A stretch of DNA of 6,426 bases, taken from positions 1 to 6,426 of the forward strand of contig JAFAYN010000511.1 in NCBI GenBank assembly GCA_019240375.1, read 5' to 3'. The position numbers were made by a program, and so were the translations under genes. Below, piece by piece: positions 1 through 5,140 of the stretch. The notes under the pieces are model-generated. The model saw nothing but the letters and a program-made list of their open reading frames with translations. It made no database searches and was not told the DNA's origin. Numbering within the stretch: position 1 is the stretch's first letter; each line of letters opens with the position of its first letter. This DNA comes from Gemmatimonadota bacterium. Its GTDB lineage: Bacteria; Gemmatimonadota; Gemmatimonadetes; Longimicrobiales; Longimicrobiaceae.

Positions 1-77
1 ATGTCCCAGGCGGCGGCGAACTCGCCGGTCGGCGCGTGGGGGGCGGGGCTCTGCAGCAGGGCCAGCGCAGCGGTCAC
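1..77 (-). CDS. Probable start of an unidentified gene, truncated by window edge
   Basis: On the minus strand, 43 bases after the hemA stop, a GTG at 77-75 opens a frame that stays open to the window edge for 25 full codons. It reads VTAALALLQSPAPHAPTGEF and then AAAWD. The N-terminus is alanine/leucine-rich and codon use is G/C-ending like the neighbours, which fits a coding start in the same transcription unit as hemA. There is no convincing Shine-Dalgarno sequence. The 43-base gap instead carries a pyrimidine-rich tract (94-113 on the coding strand). Downstream of hemA one often finds hemC, but this peptide does not resemble a HemC N-terminus. I do not recognise the family, and the start codon is a choice rather than a certainty. 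Confidence 0.4.
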   Translation of the reverse strand, partial: MTAALALLQSPAPHAPTGEFAAAWD

Positions 78-120
78 GAAACCGGTCTCGGGTCGGGAGG
101 TGGGAGGAGGTCGGGGCGCT

Positions 121-1419
121 TCAGCCCTCGTCGGACGGCTCTCGGTCAAGCTCGAAAAGGTAGCGCGCGGTGTCGAGCACCGCCGTCCCGCGCCCGTTCC
201 CGGCCGCTTCGCGCAGGCGCACCGTGGGGGCGTGCAGGAGCTTGTTGAGCAGGGCGCGGCTCAGCGCCTCGACCGCTTCCCGATCGGCGTCGGGGAGGTG
301 GGAGAGGCGCTTGAGCGTGCGCTCCACCTCCTCGCGGCGGACGCGCTCGCCGTGGTCGCGCAGGTCGCGGATGGTGGGGACCACCGCCAGCCCGGAGTAC
401 CACCCCCAGAAGTCCTCCACCCCCTCGGCGACGATCGACTCGGCCACGGGGAGCTGGGCGCGGCGGCGGCCCAGGTTGTCGTCGACGATCTGCGTGAGGT
501 CGTCGATGTTGTACAGGAACACGTTGGGCTCGGCGCCCAGCGCCGGGTCGACGTCGCGCGGGATGGCGATGTCGATGATGCAGAGCGGGTTGCGCACCTC
601 GCCCGGGATGGCCTTCCGGAAGCGCTCGCGGGTGAGCACCGGGTGCGGGGCGGCGGTGGAGCAGATGACGATGTCCACGCGCGGGAGGGCGGCGCCGAAC
701 TCGTCCCAGCGGATCGCCTCGCCGCCCCACTTCGCCGCCAGCTCCTGCGCCCGGTCGAAGGTGCGGTTCGCCACCAGCGCGGTGCGCACCCCCTCGCCGC
801 GCAGGCACTCCAGCGTGACCTCGCTCATCTCCCCCGCCCCCAGCACCAGCGCGCGCCGCCCGCGCAGGGAGCCGAAGATCTTCTTCGCCAGCTCCACCGC
901 GGCGGAGGAGATCGACGCGGCGCCCATCCCCACCTCGGTCTCGCTCCGCACCCTGCCGCCCACCGAGAACGCCGTCTGGAACATCCGGTTCAGCGCCGGG
1001 CCGACCATGGCGCCGGCGGGGCTGACCGTTTCCCGGGCCACCGCGTACGCGTCCTTGACCTGCCCCTGGATCTGCGGCTCGCCCAGGACCATGGAGTCGA
1101 GCCCGGCGGTGACGCGGAACAGGTGCTCGGCGACGTAGCGGTCGCGGTGCACGTACAGGTGGCTGGCGATGGCGGAGGGCTCCTGGCCGAGCCGCCCGGC
1201 CAGGAGCGACTGCGCGGCCTCGACCCCCCGCCGCTCGTCGGGGAGGGCGAGGTACAGCTCGGTCCTGTTGCAGGTGGAGAGGACCACCGCCTCGCCGGCC
1301 GTGCCCGACTCGACCAGGCCGACCAGCGCCGCGGGGACCTCGCCCCGGGCGAAGGCGAGCCGCTCCCGGACCTCGATGGGCGCGGTCCGGTGGCTGAGTC
1401 CTACGACTGCGAGAGGCAT
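121..1419 (-). CDS. hemA: Glutamyl-tRNA reductase
   Basis: HemA reduces glutamyl-tRNA(Glu) with NADPH to glutamate-1-semialdehyde, the first committed step of the C5 route to haem, siroheme and other tetrapyrroles in the cytoplasm. The frame encodes 432 residues, close to the usual 415-450. It starts ATG-Pro-Leu with the family opening AVVGLSHRTAPIEVRE. The catalytic cysteine is in STCNRTELY at Cys50, the same number as in E. coli. The substrate-pocket motif GLDSMVLGEPQI lies at 106-117. The NADPH-binding glycine motif LGAGEMSE spans about 193-200, with ANRT just beyond it. A helical C-terminal dimerisation region runs from about 320, with a conserved-looking LNKLLHAPT. The start overlaps the end of the upstream siroheme gene by 19 bases and has no good Shine-Dalgarno sequence, so coupled translation is likely. 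All key residues are present and nothing is truncated. Confidence 0.97.
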   Translation of the reverse strand: MPLAVVGLSHRTAPIEVRERLAFARGEVPAALVGLVESGTAGEAVVLSTCNRTELYLALPDERRGVEAAQSLLAGRLGQEPSAIASHLYVHRDRYVAEHLFRVTAGLDSMVLGEPQIQGQVKDAYAVARETVSPAGAMVGPALNRMFQTAFSVGGRVRSETEVGMGAASISSAAVELAKKIFGSLRGRRALVLGAGEMSEVTLECLRGEGVRTALVANRTFDRAQELAAKWGGEAIRWDEFGAALPRVDIVICSTAAPHPVLTRERFRKAIPGEVRNPLCIIDIAIPRDVDPALGAEPNVFLYNIDDLTQIVDDNLGRRRAQLPVAESIVAEGVEDFWGWYSGLAVVPTIRDLRDHGERVRREEVERTLKRLSHLPDADREAVEALSRALLNKLLHAPTVRLREAAGNGRGTAVLDTARYLFELDREPSDEG

Positions 1420-2039
1420 CGGGAGATGCGCATGTCCACGTCCTCGTCGCGCCCGGCTACGGCGTCGTCGAGGAACTCGGGGGTGATCAGATCGAACCAG
1501 AACGCCCGGCGGCGCGCTTCGTCCCGGGGCCAGCGGACGCGCACCTCGTCCCGAAGCTCTTCCAGGCGGCGGGCGGCGCGTCCGACGCCGGCCGTCACCA
1601 CCTCCTCCAGCCGCTCGCGGAGCCGGCGCGCCAGGAGCGGCGAGGCCCCGCCGGTGGAGAGCGCCACCACCACCTCGCCGCGGCGGACGGTCGCGGGGAC
1701 GTGGAACGACGACTCGCCCCCCGCGTCGGCCCGGTCCACCAGCGCCCCGCCCTCCGCGGCTTCGCGCGCCACGGCGGCGTTGACCTCGGGACGGTCGGTG
1801 GCCGCGAAGACCAGCTGGAACCCGGCCGTGTCGCCCGCCCGGTACGGGCGGCGGTGGCAGGGGAGCCCTTCGCGCTCCGTCAGCGCGGCCAGCTCCGGGG
1901 CCAGCTCGGGCGCGACGATGGTGGGGCGGCCGCCGGCCTCCACCACTCCCGCGACCTTGCGCGCGGCCACCGCGCCGCCGCCCACCACCAGCACCCGGCA
2001 GCGGCGCAGGTCCAGCAGCACGGGGTACAGCCCGCTCAC
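1401..2039 (-). CDS. Siroheme synthase, precorrin-2 dehydrogenase/sirohydrochlorin ferrochelatase
   Basis: This 212-residue protein matches the Met8/SirC/CysG-N family, which oxidises precorrin-2 with NAD+ to sirohydrochlorin and, in bifunctional members, inserts Fe2+ to give siroheme. It opens with SGLYPVLLDLRRCRVLVVGG. The Rossmann glycine motif is GGGAVAARK at 20-28. FAATDRPEVN at about 78-87 is the typical NAD-binding continuation. LVDRAD at 100-105 holds Asp102, aligned by eye with the catalytic aspartate of the family (NVVD in CysG). SSFHVPA at 110-116 and STGGASPLLARRLRE from 127 are further signatures. The C-terminal helical part (about 140-212) corresponds to the dimerisation region. 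No uroporphyrinogen methyltransferase domain follows, so a separate CobA/SUMT is expected elsewhere. The start is GTG at 2039-2037, chosen because it gives the family N-terminus and a GTGA overlap with the upstream stop. In-frame sequence further upstream is shadow. Confidence 0.92.
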   Translation of the reverse strand: MSGLYPVLLDLRRCRVLVVGGGAVAARKVAGVVEAGGRPTIVAPELAPELAALTEREGLPCHRRPYRAGDTAGFQLVFAATDRPEVNAAVAREAAEGGALVDRADAGGESSFHVPATVRRGEVVVALSTGGASPLLARRLRERLEEVVTAGVGRAARRLEELRDEVRVRWPRDEARRRAFWFDLITPEFLDDAVAGRDEDVDMRISRCLSQS

Positions 2040-2851
2040 AGGAACCCGCCCGCCCGCGGCTCGCCGACGCGCAGCACGACGTAGGTGACCACCACGATGG
2101 CGAAGACGACCACGCTCGCCAGGGCGGCGCGGTGGGCCCGCCTCCCCCCGCCCGCCCGGGCAAGGAGGGCGGCGACGAAGAGAAGCCAGCTCAGTACCCC
2201 CCACACGACTTTCGGGTTTCCGGGCTCCATCGGGCGCCCGAAGCGCTCCGACCAGGCCCATCCCACGGCCAGGGCGAGCGTCAGGAACGGCAGCCCGACG
2301 ATCAGCGCCCACTTCCCCAGCCGGTCGAGGGTGTCGAGCGGGGGGAAGAACCGGAAGATCGCACCGAAGTTCTTGTTCTTCAACTCCCGGAACTGCACCA
2401 GGTACATCACCCCGCAGGCGAAGGCCACCGTCAGCCCGGCGTACCCGACGAAGGCCAGGACCACGTGCAGCACGAACCAGGGCCCCTGGAAGGCCAGCAC
2501 CTCGCCGGAGGGGTGGACCCCCACCGTCGCGGCGGCCCCCACCAGGAGCGCGGCCACCGGGACCAGGATCAGCCCCAGCGGGCCGGTCTTCCCCAGCGTC
2601 GCCACCCCCAGCGACCCCAGCCCCACCAGCAGGGCGAGCACGGAAAGCGAGGGCCCCAGCCCCACCAGGGGGAGCTCCCGCCACCCGGTCCAGAAGGCGA
2701 CCAGCCCCAGCACGTGCCCCAGCACCCCCACCCCGGCGACCGCGGTGGCGATCCCGGTGAGGCGGGTCTCGTTGCGGGCGAGCGACACCCCCAGCAGGGT
2801 GGCGGCCACCAGGTACAGCGCGAGCGCCACCAGGTGCATGGCCTCGATCAT
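2036..2851 (-). CDS. CcsA/HemX-like cytochrome c assembly family membrane protein
   Basis: This is a 271-residue integral membrane protein with about eight hydrophobic segments (roughly 6-25, 32-54, 62-84, 90-110, 123-152, 181-200, 214-231, 243-262). It resembles the cytochrome c assembly protein family (CcsA/HemX/CcmC-like). The stretch PWFVLHVVLAFVGYAG (124-139), followed by a YLVQFRELK end, and NPKVVWGVLSWLLF (212-225) are typical. His46, His129 and His240 are at or near membrane borders and are candidate haem ligands. CcsA works with ResB/CcsB to deliver haem for cytochrome c maturation, whereas HemX, commonly encoded beside hemA, has been linked to control of HemA level. No ResB partner is visible here, so the hemA linkage leans towards HemX or a stand-alone CcsA. 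The start is ATG at 2851 with a clear GGGGAGGA six bases upstream. The next in-frame ATG is at codon 5. Its TGA overlaps the GTG of the siroheme gene. Confidence 0.87.
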   Translation of the reverse strand: MIEAMHLVALALYLVAATLLGVSLARNETRLTGIATAVAGVGVLGHVLGLVAFWTGWRELPLVGLGPSLSVLALLVGLGSLGVATLGKTGPLGLILVPVAALLVGAAATVGVHPSGEVLAFQGPWFVLHVVLAFVGYAGLTVAFACGVMYLVQFRELKNKNFGAIFRFFPPLDTLDRLGKWALIVGLPFLTLALAVGWAWSERFGRPMEPGNPKVVWGVLSWLLFVAALLARAGGGRRAHRAALASVVVFAIVVVTYVVLRVGEPRAGGFL

Positions 2852-2857
2852 CTACGC

Positions 2858-2865
2858 TCCTCCCC
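2858..2865 (-). promoter_or_regulatory. Strong Shine-Dalgarno for the CcsA/HemX-like gene
   Basis: On the minus strand GGGGAGGA lies six bases before the ATG at 2851. It is the best ribosome binding site in the window and fixes the start. The two downstream genes of the cluster lack a comparable site, so ribosomes loaded here may feed the whole cluster. Confidence 0.7.
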
Positions 2866-2885
2866 ACCGACAGGGACCATACGCG

Positions 2886-2915
2886 GCGACGCCCCTCCTT
2901 GCGGAAGGGCGTCGC
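2886..2915 (-). terminator. Strong intergenic hairpin between LysM gene and tetrapyrrole operon, no U-tract
   Basis: GCGACGCCC (2886-2894) and GGGCGTCGC (2907-2915) form a perfect nine-base-pair stem. After one C/A mismatch, three further pairs (TCC/GGA) close a TTGC loop, so 12 of 13 positions pair. It lies 36 bases after the LysM gene stop and 34 bases before the ccsA/hemX start. No T-run follows it on either strand. It may therefore be a U-less terminator or attenuator, an mRNA-stabilising or processing stem, or a protein site. Its position between two co-directional genes supports a role at the transcript boundary. Confidence 0.5.
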
Positions 2916-2951
2916 GAGTCACGGGGGCGCCGACCCTCGCGGCTCGCCGGG

Positions 2952-3974
2952 TCATGGCATCTCGGCGACCAGGCGGACCGTCATCCCCGGCTCGACGTCC
3001 GGCTGCGTCAGCCCGGTGATCCGCGCCGTGGCGGTGCGGTCGGTCACCCGCACCACCTGCACCCGCCCGACGGAGATCGGGGGACGGGTCCCCCAGTCGC
3101 GCTTCGTGGCGGGGATGTAGGCGCTGAACACGTCCCCCTCTTTCACCCCGGAGGCGTTCCCGAGGTCCAGGAAGACGTTTTCCTGGGTGGCCTGGACCGG
3201 GTGCGGGCGCTCGAACCCGACGATCCGCCCCTGCAGCTCCTGCCGCGGGGCGCGGGGAGCGACGCCGGGACGCACCGGGAAGCGGGCGGCGGGGACCGCC
3301 AGGTCGCTGAGGGCGACCGCGTCGAACAGGGTGCGGATCACCACCGTGGCGACGCTGCCGTCGACGGCGTTCACCGTCCCCATCCCGGTGGATACGAACA
3401 CGTGCCCGTACGGCTTCACCTCCCGGTCGCGCCGGAAGAAGTGGACCGGGTCGCCCACCCGCAGCGCGCCGGGGGTCGCCAGGGCGACGTACACGCTGTC
3501 GTACGGGGAGATCTGCGGCGTCATGGCGATGGGGACCACCGTGGCCGCCTTGCGCTCCACCAGCCGCCCCACCGCGGGGACCTCGTCGTCGCGCACCAGC
3601 ACCGCCGCCCGGTAGAAGTCGCCCGGAGCGACCACCGGGACGTCGCCGGTGCCGGCCGCGGGGAGGATCCGGTTCCCCTCCGTCCGCTGGTCCGCGGGCG
3701 CGAAGGCCACGTCGGCCGGGGCCCCCTCGCGGCAGACGGGGAGCGAAAGCCGCTGCCCCGGCGAGATGCGGGCCGGGTCGCGGACGGCGCCGGCGTTGAG
3801 GCGGTACACCTCGGGCCAGAGGAAGGGGTCGCCGAGGCAGCTCCGCGCGATGTCCCACAGGGTGTCGCCCGGGCGGACCACGTACGCCTGTCCCTGCGCG
3901 TCGCGGTCCTGGGCGGCCAGCGGCGCCGCGGCGCAGAGCGCGGCCGCGAGCACGAGGGCGGTTTTCGTTCTCAA
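2952..3974 (-). CDS. Exported LysM-domain protein with duplicated C-terminal beta module
   Basis: This is a 340-residue protein with a signal peptide (MRTKTALVLAAALCAAAPLA, likely cleaved near Ala21-Gln22). There is no lipobox-style cysteine at the cleavage point. A single LysM domain spans 31-79: YVVRPGDTLWDIARSCLGDP, then WPEVYRLN and ISPGQRLSLP. LysM domains bind peptidoglycan N-acetylglucosamine, so the protein is probably periplasmic or envelope-attached. The region 145-340 has no catalytic motif that I recognise and looks beta-rich. It contains two similar blocks, at about 158-213 and 264-319, each of the form V-Y/F-V/L-x-L, then G-x-x-x-GD, then G-H/R-V-x-V and an AT-x-x-I ending. The start codon is TTG at 3974-3972. 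No ATG or GTG in that frame precedes the signal peptide, and there is no clear Shine-Dalgarno sequence. A good promoter lies about 90 bases upstream. Its specific function is unknown; a structural or cell-wall-anchoring role is the inference. Confidence 0.85.
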   Translation of the reverse strand: MRTKTALVLAAALCAAAPLAAQDRDAQGQAYVVRPGDTLWDIARSCLGDPFLWPEVYRLNAGAVRDPARISPGQRLSLPVCREGAPADVAFAPADQRTEGNRILPAAGTGDVPVVAPGDFYRAAVLVRDDEVPAVGRLVERKAATVVPIAMTPQISPYDSVYVALATPGALRVGDPVHFFRRDREVKPYGHVFVSTGMGTVNAVDGSVATVVIRTLFDAVALSDLAVPAARFPVRPGVAPRAPRQELQGRIVGFERPHPVQATQENVFLDLGNASGVKEGDVFSAYIPATKRDWGTRPPISVGRVQVVRVTDRTATARITGLTQPDVEPGMTVRLVAEMP

Positions 3975-4060
3975 GGGAGCGATGGAACGGGTGAATGCAC
4001 CTTCGCCGGGGACTTCGACGCCAGCGAGCGGGGGGTGTGAGGGAGAGGGTTGCCAGGCAC

Positions 4061-4089
4061 AGTATAAAACCGTCGGCGTGCCGGAGCAA
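4061..4089 (-). promoter_or_regulatory. Predicted sigma70-type promoter for the LysM gene
   Basis: On the minus strand a -35 element TTGCTC (4084-4089) and a -10 element TATACT (4061-4066) are separated by exactly 17 bases. TATACT matches five of six consensus bases, and this A/T-rich patch stands out in a very GC-rich region. A start of transcription near 4054 would give an untranslated leader of about 80 bases before the TTG start. It could also drive the tetrapyrrole genes if the hairpin at 2886-2915 does not stop transcription. Confidence 0.55.
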
Positions 4090-4124
4090 CATCGGGGGAG
4101 AGAGTGGGAAGGGGGTCTACGCCC

Positions 4125-4574
4125 TTACAGCAGCCGCGGATCGAATGCGAACGGCCGGGAGCCCGCCACCCGGACGCCGGCCATCTCCGGGTGCCGCGGG
4201 TTGACCAGATAGTTGGTTTCTTCCGGCACCAGCGACGAGGGAACGGCGAGCAGGAGGGTACGCCCGGAGAGGGCCCATTCGTCTCCGATCCGCCGGCACT
4301 CCGCGTCCCTGGACTGCTGCCAGGCCGGGTTCAGGAAGGCCGGGTCGACCCTCTCCATCGAAACCCTGTCGGGGATCTCCACCTCGAACAGGTGCAGGTC
4401 GACAGGTGGGAAGCGGGAATCGACCCAGACGAGCAGCTCCAGCGCGGCCAGAGCCCGGGAGCCCGCCGTATAGACGAGCGGAGTCCCGGGCGAGTTCCAG
4501 CGCCCTCCGTTCAGGCGCGCGCCTTCTCCGTCGAGAGCCGGGTAGATCTCCCGGGCGAGCCGCCAGACAAGCAT
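4125..4574 (-). CDS. RES-domain toxin (NAD+ phosphorylase/ADP-ribosyltransferase-like)
   Basis: This 149-residue protein is almost entirely a RES domain, the toxin of Xre-RES type II toxin-antitoxin systems. Characterised relatives either consume NAD+ (for example mycobacterial MbcT and Pseudomonas Res) or ADP-ribosylate a target (ParT). The name-giving residues are visible: Arg25 in NGGRWNSPG, Glu46 in AALE and Ser113/Ser114 in VPSSLVPEETNYLVNP. Tyr35 in PLVYTA is also a family position. NPRHPEM (125-131) and FAFDPRLL at the end are typical. The length fits the family and no key residue is missing, so it looks active. The ATG overlaps the antitoxin stop by one base (TGATG), so translation should depend on the antitoxin being made. 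The exact reaction (NAD+ degradation or ADP-ribosylation) cannot be told from the sequence. Confidence 0.93.
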   Translation of the reverse strand: MLVWRLAREIYPALDGEGARLNGGRWNSPGTPLVYTAGSRALAALELLVWVDSRFPPVDLHLFEVEIPDRVSMERVDPAFLNPAWQQSRDAECRRIGDEWALSGRTLLLAVPSSLVPEETNYLVNPRHPEMAGVRVAGSRPFAFDPRLL

Positions 4575-4999
4575 CAGGCGAAGATGCCGTGCGCGATCTG
4601 GCCGAGGGCCTGCTGTACGACGATGGCGCCCTCACCGGTCTGGAGCATCTCCAGCGGGACCGCACCTCCCAGCCCCCGGTTGGGAGCACGGAGCCAGTGG
4701 GCCGCCCGCTCGTCGTCGCCGAAGGTTTCCTCCGCGAGCGCCGTGATCCGGGCGATGCGGGCCAGCCGGTCTGACTCTTCGGGCGTGAGCCGCTGCTTCC
4801 TCTGCTTGCGCTGGGCGAGCTTCCGCCGCGGGATCACCAGCTCGTCCATCTCCCGGGCGGAGAGCGTGCCGGTCTCGACCATCGCGTCCACCGCGGACGT
4901 GGGCAGCCCCTCCTCGATCGCTCCGACGAGGGCCAGGTCGGACGCGATCTTCAGCCCCTCCAGTCCTCCGAGCTTCGCGGCGATGTCGACGGTGGTCAT
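4574..4999 (-). CDS. Xre/MbcA/ParS-family antitoxin
   Basis: This 141-residue protein is the cognate antitoxin of the RES toxin. The N-terminal half (about 28-85) fits the Xre-like helical DNA-binding region: GLPTSAVDAMVETGTLSARE, then a basic stretch rich in Arg/Lys at 58-70. The C-terminal half (about 87-141) is the Xre/MbcA/ParS toxin-binding domain (formerly DUF2384): the AHWLRAPNRGLGG core, then PLEMLQTGEGAIVVQQALGQ and a hydrophobic GIFA tail that in relatives plugs the toxin active site. The start is ATG at 4999-4997, preceded by AGGA five bases away. A longer frame from 5083 is possible but would put a non-conserved, cysteine-containing leader and the upstream repeats into the coding region. 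Such antitoxins normally repress their own promoter alone or with toxin, which fits the repeats at 5025-5051. Confidence 0.92.
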   Translation of the reverse strand: MTTVDIAAKLGGLEGLKIASDLALVGAIEEGLPTSAVDAMVETGTLSAREMDELVIPRRKLAQRKQRKQRLTPEESDRLARIARITALAEETFGDDERAAHWLRAPNRGLGGAVPLEMLQTGEGAIVVQQALGQIAHGIFA

Positions 5000-5020
5000 G
5001 GCAGTCCTGTGGTGGAGATC

Positions 5021-5091
5021 GTACCGGCAACCTACCCGGAACCTACCTACCGTGCAAGCCAGGGGCCTGTCCCGCAACGACATGTACCGGC
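5021..5091. repeat. Spaced 8-bp direct repeat GTACCGGC in the toxin-antitoxin upstream gap
   Basis: GTACCGGC occurs at 5021-5028 and again at 5084-5091, 63 bases apart. The pair brackets the tandem GGTAGGTT repeats and most of the non-coding gap. Sixty-three bases is close to six helical turns. This could be a second set of binding sites or a chance recurrence in GC-rich DNA. Confidence 0.25.
5025..5051 (-). repeat. Tandem direct repeats with 11-bp spacing ahead of the toxin-antitoxin genes (candidate operator)
   Basis: On the minus strand GGTAGGTTCCG (5037-5047) is followed directly by GGTAGGTTGCCG (5025-5036). The identical core GGTAGGTT recurs with an 11-bp step, about one helical turn. 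A further GGTA (5048-5051) extends the first copy. The array ends 26 bases before the antitoxin ATG, a natural place for an operator bound by the Xre-like antitoxin. Weak promoter-like hexamers (TTGCAC at 5052-5057 and TAGGTT at 5029-5034, 17 bases apart) overlap it. The regulatory role is inferred. Confidence 0.45.
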
Positions 5092-5140
5092 CGTGGATCC
5101 GCCCCGTCGCCGCTACGACGTCGGCGGCGCGTCCCCGGGC

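Noticed and set aside
1..2088. Plus-strand open frame of 695 codons without a stop.
   Set aside because: It is antisense to hemA and the siroheme gene, low-complexity in Arg/Ala/Gly/Pro with no family motif, and is explained by the lack of stop codons in GC-rich antisense frames.
2085..4040. Plus-strand open frame of 651 codons.
   Set aside because: It runs antisense to the CcsA/HemX-like and LysM genes, which have clear motifs, a ribosome binding site and a promoter. Its composition is that of a shadow.
2848..4092. Minus-strand frame of 414 codons covering the LysM gene in another phase.
   Set aside because: The alternative phase is Arg/Gly/Pro-rich with no signal peptide or domain, while the other phase gives a signal peptide and a LysM domain.
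4109..4126. Short stem AAGGG/CCCTT just after the toxin gene as a terminator.
   Set aside because: Five base pairs with an eight-base loop and only two T residues following are too weak to call.
4574..5083. Longer antitoxin start at 5083 adding 28 residues.
   Set aside because: The extra leader has no family resemblance and would place the candidate operator inside the gene. ATG at 4999 has an AGGA site at suitable spacing and starts close to the family N-terminus.
5108..5129. GC-rich inverted repeat (CGCCGC/GCGGCG) downstream of the membrane-protein gene as a terminator.
   Set aside because: The stem is six base pairs with no T-run, competes with an overlapping palindrome (CGACGTCG), and such repeats are frequent by chance at this GC content.
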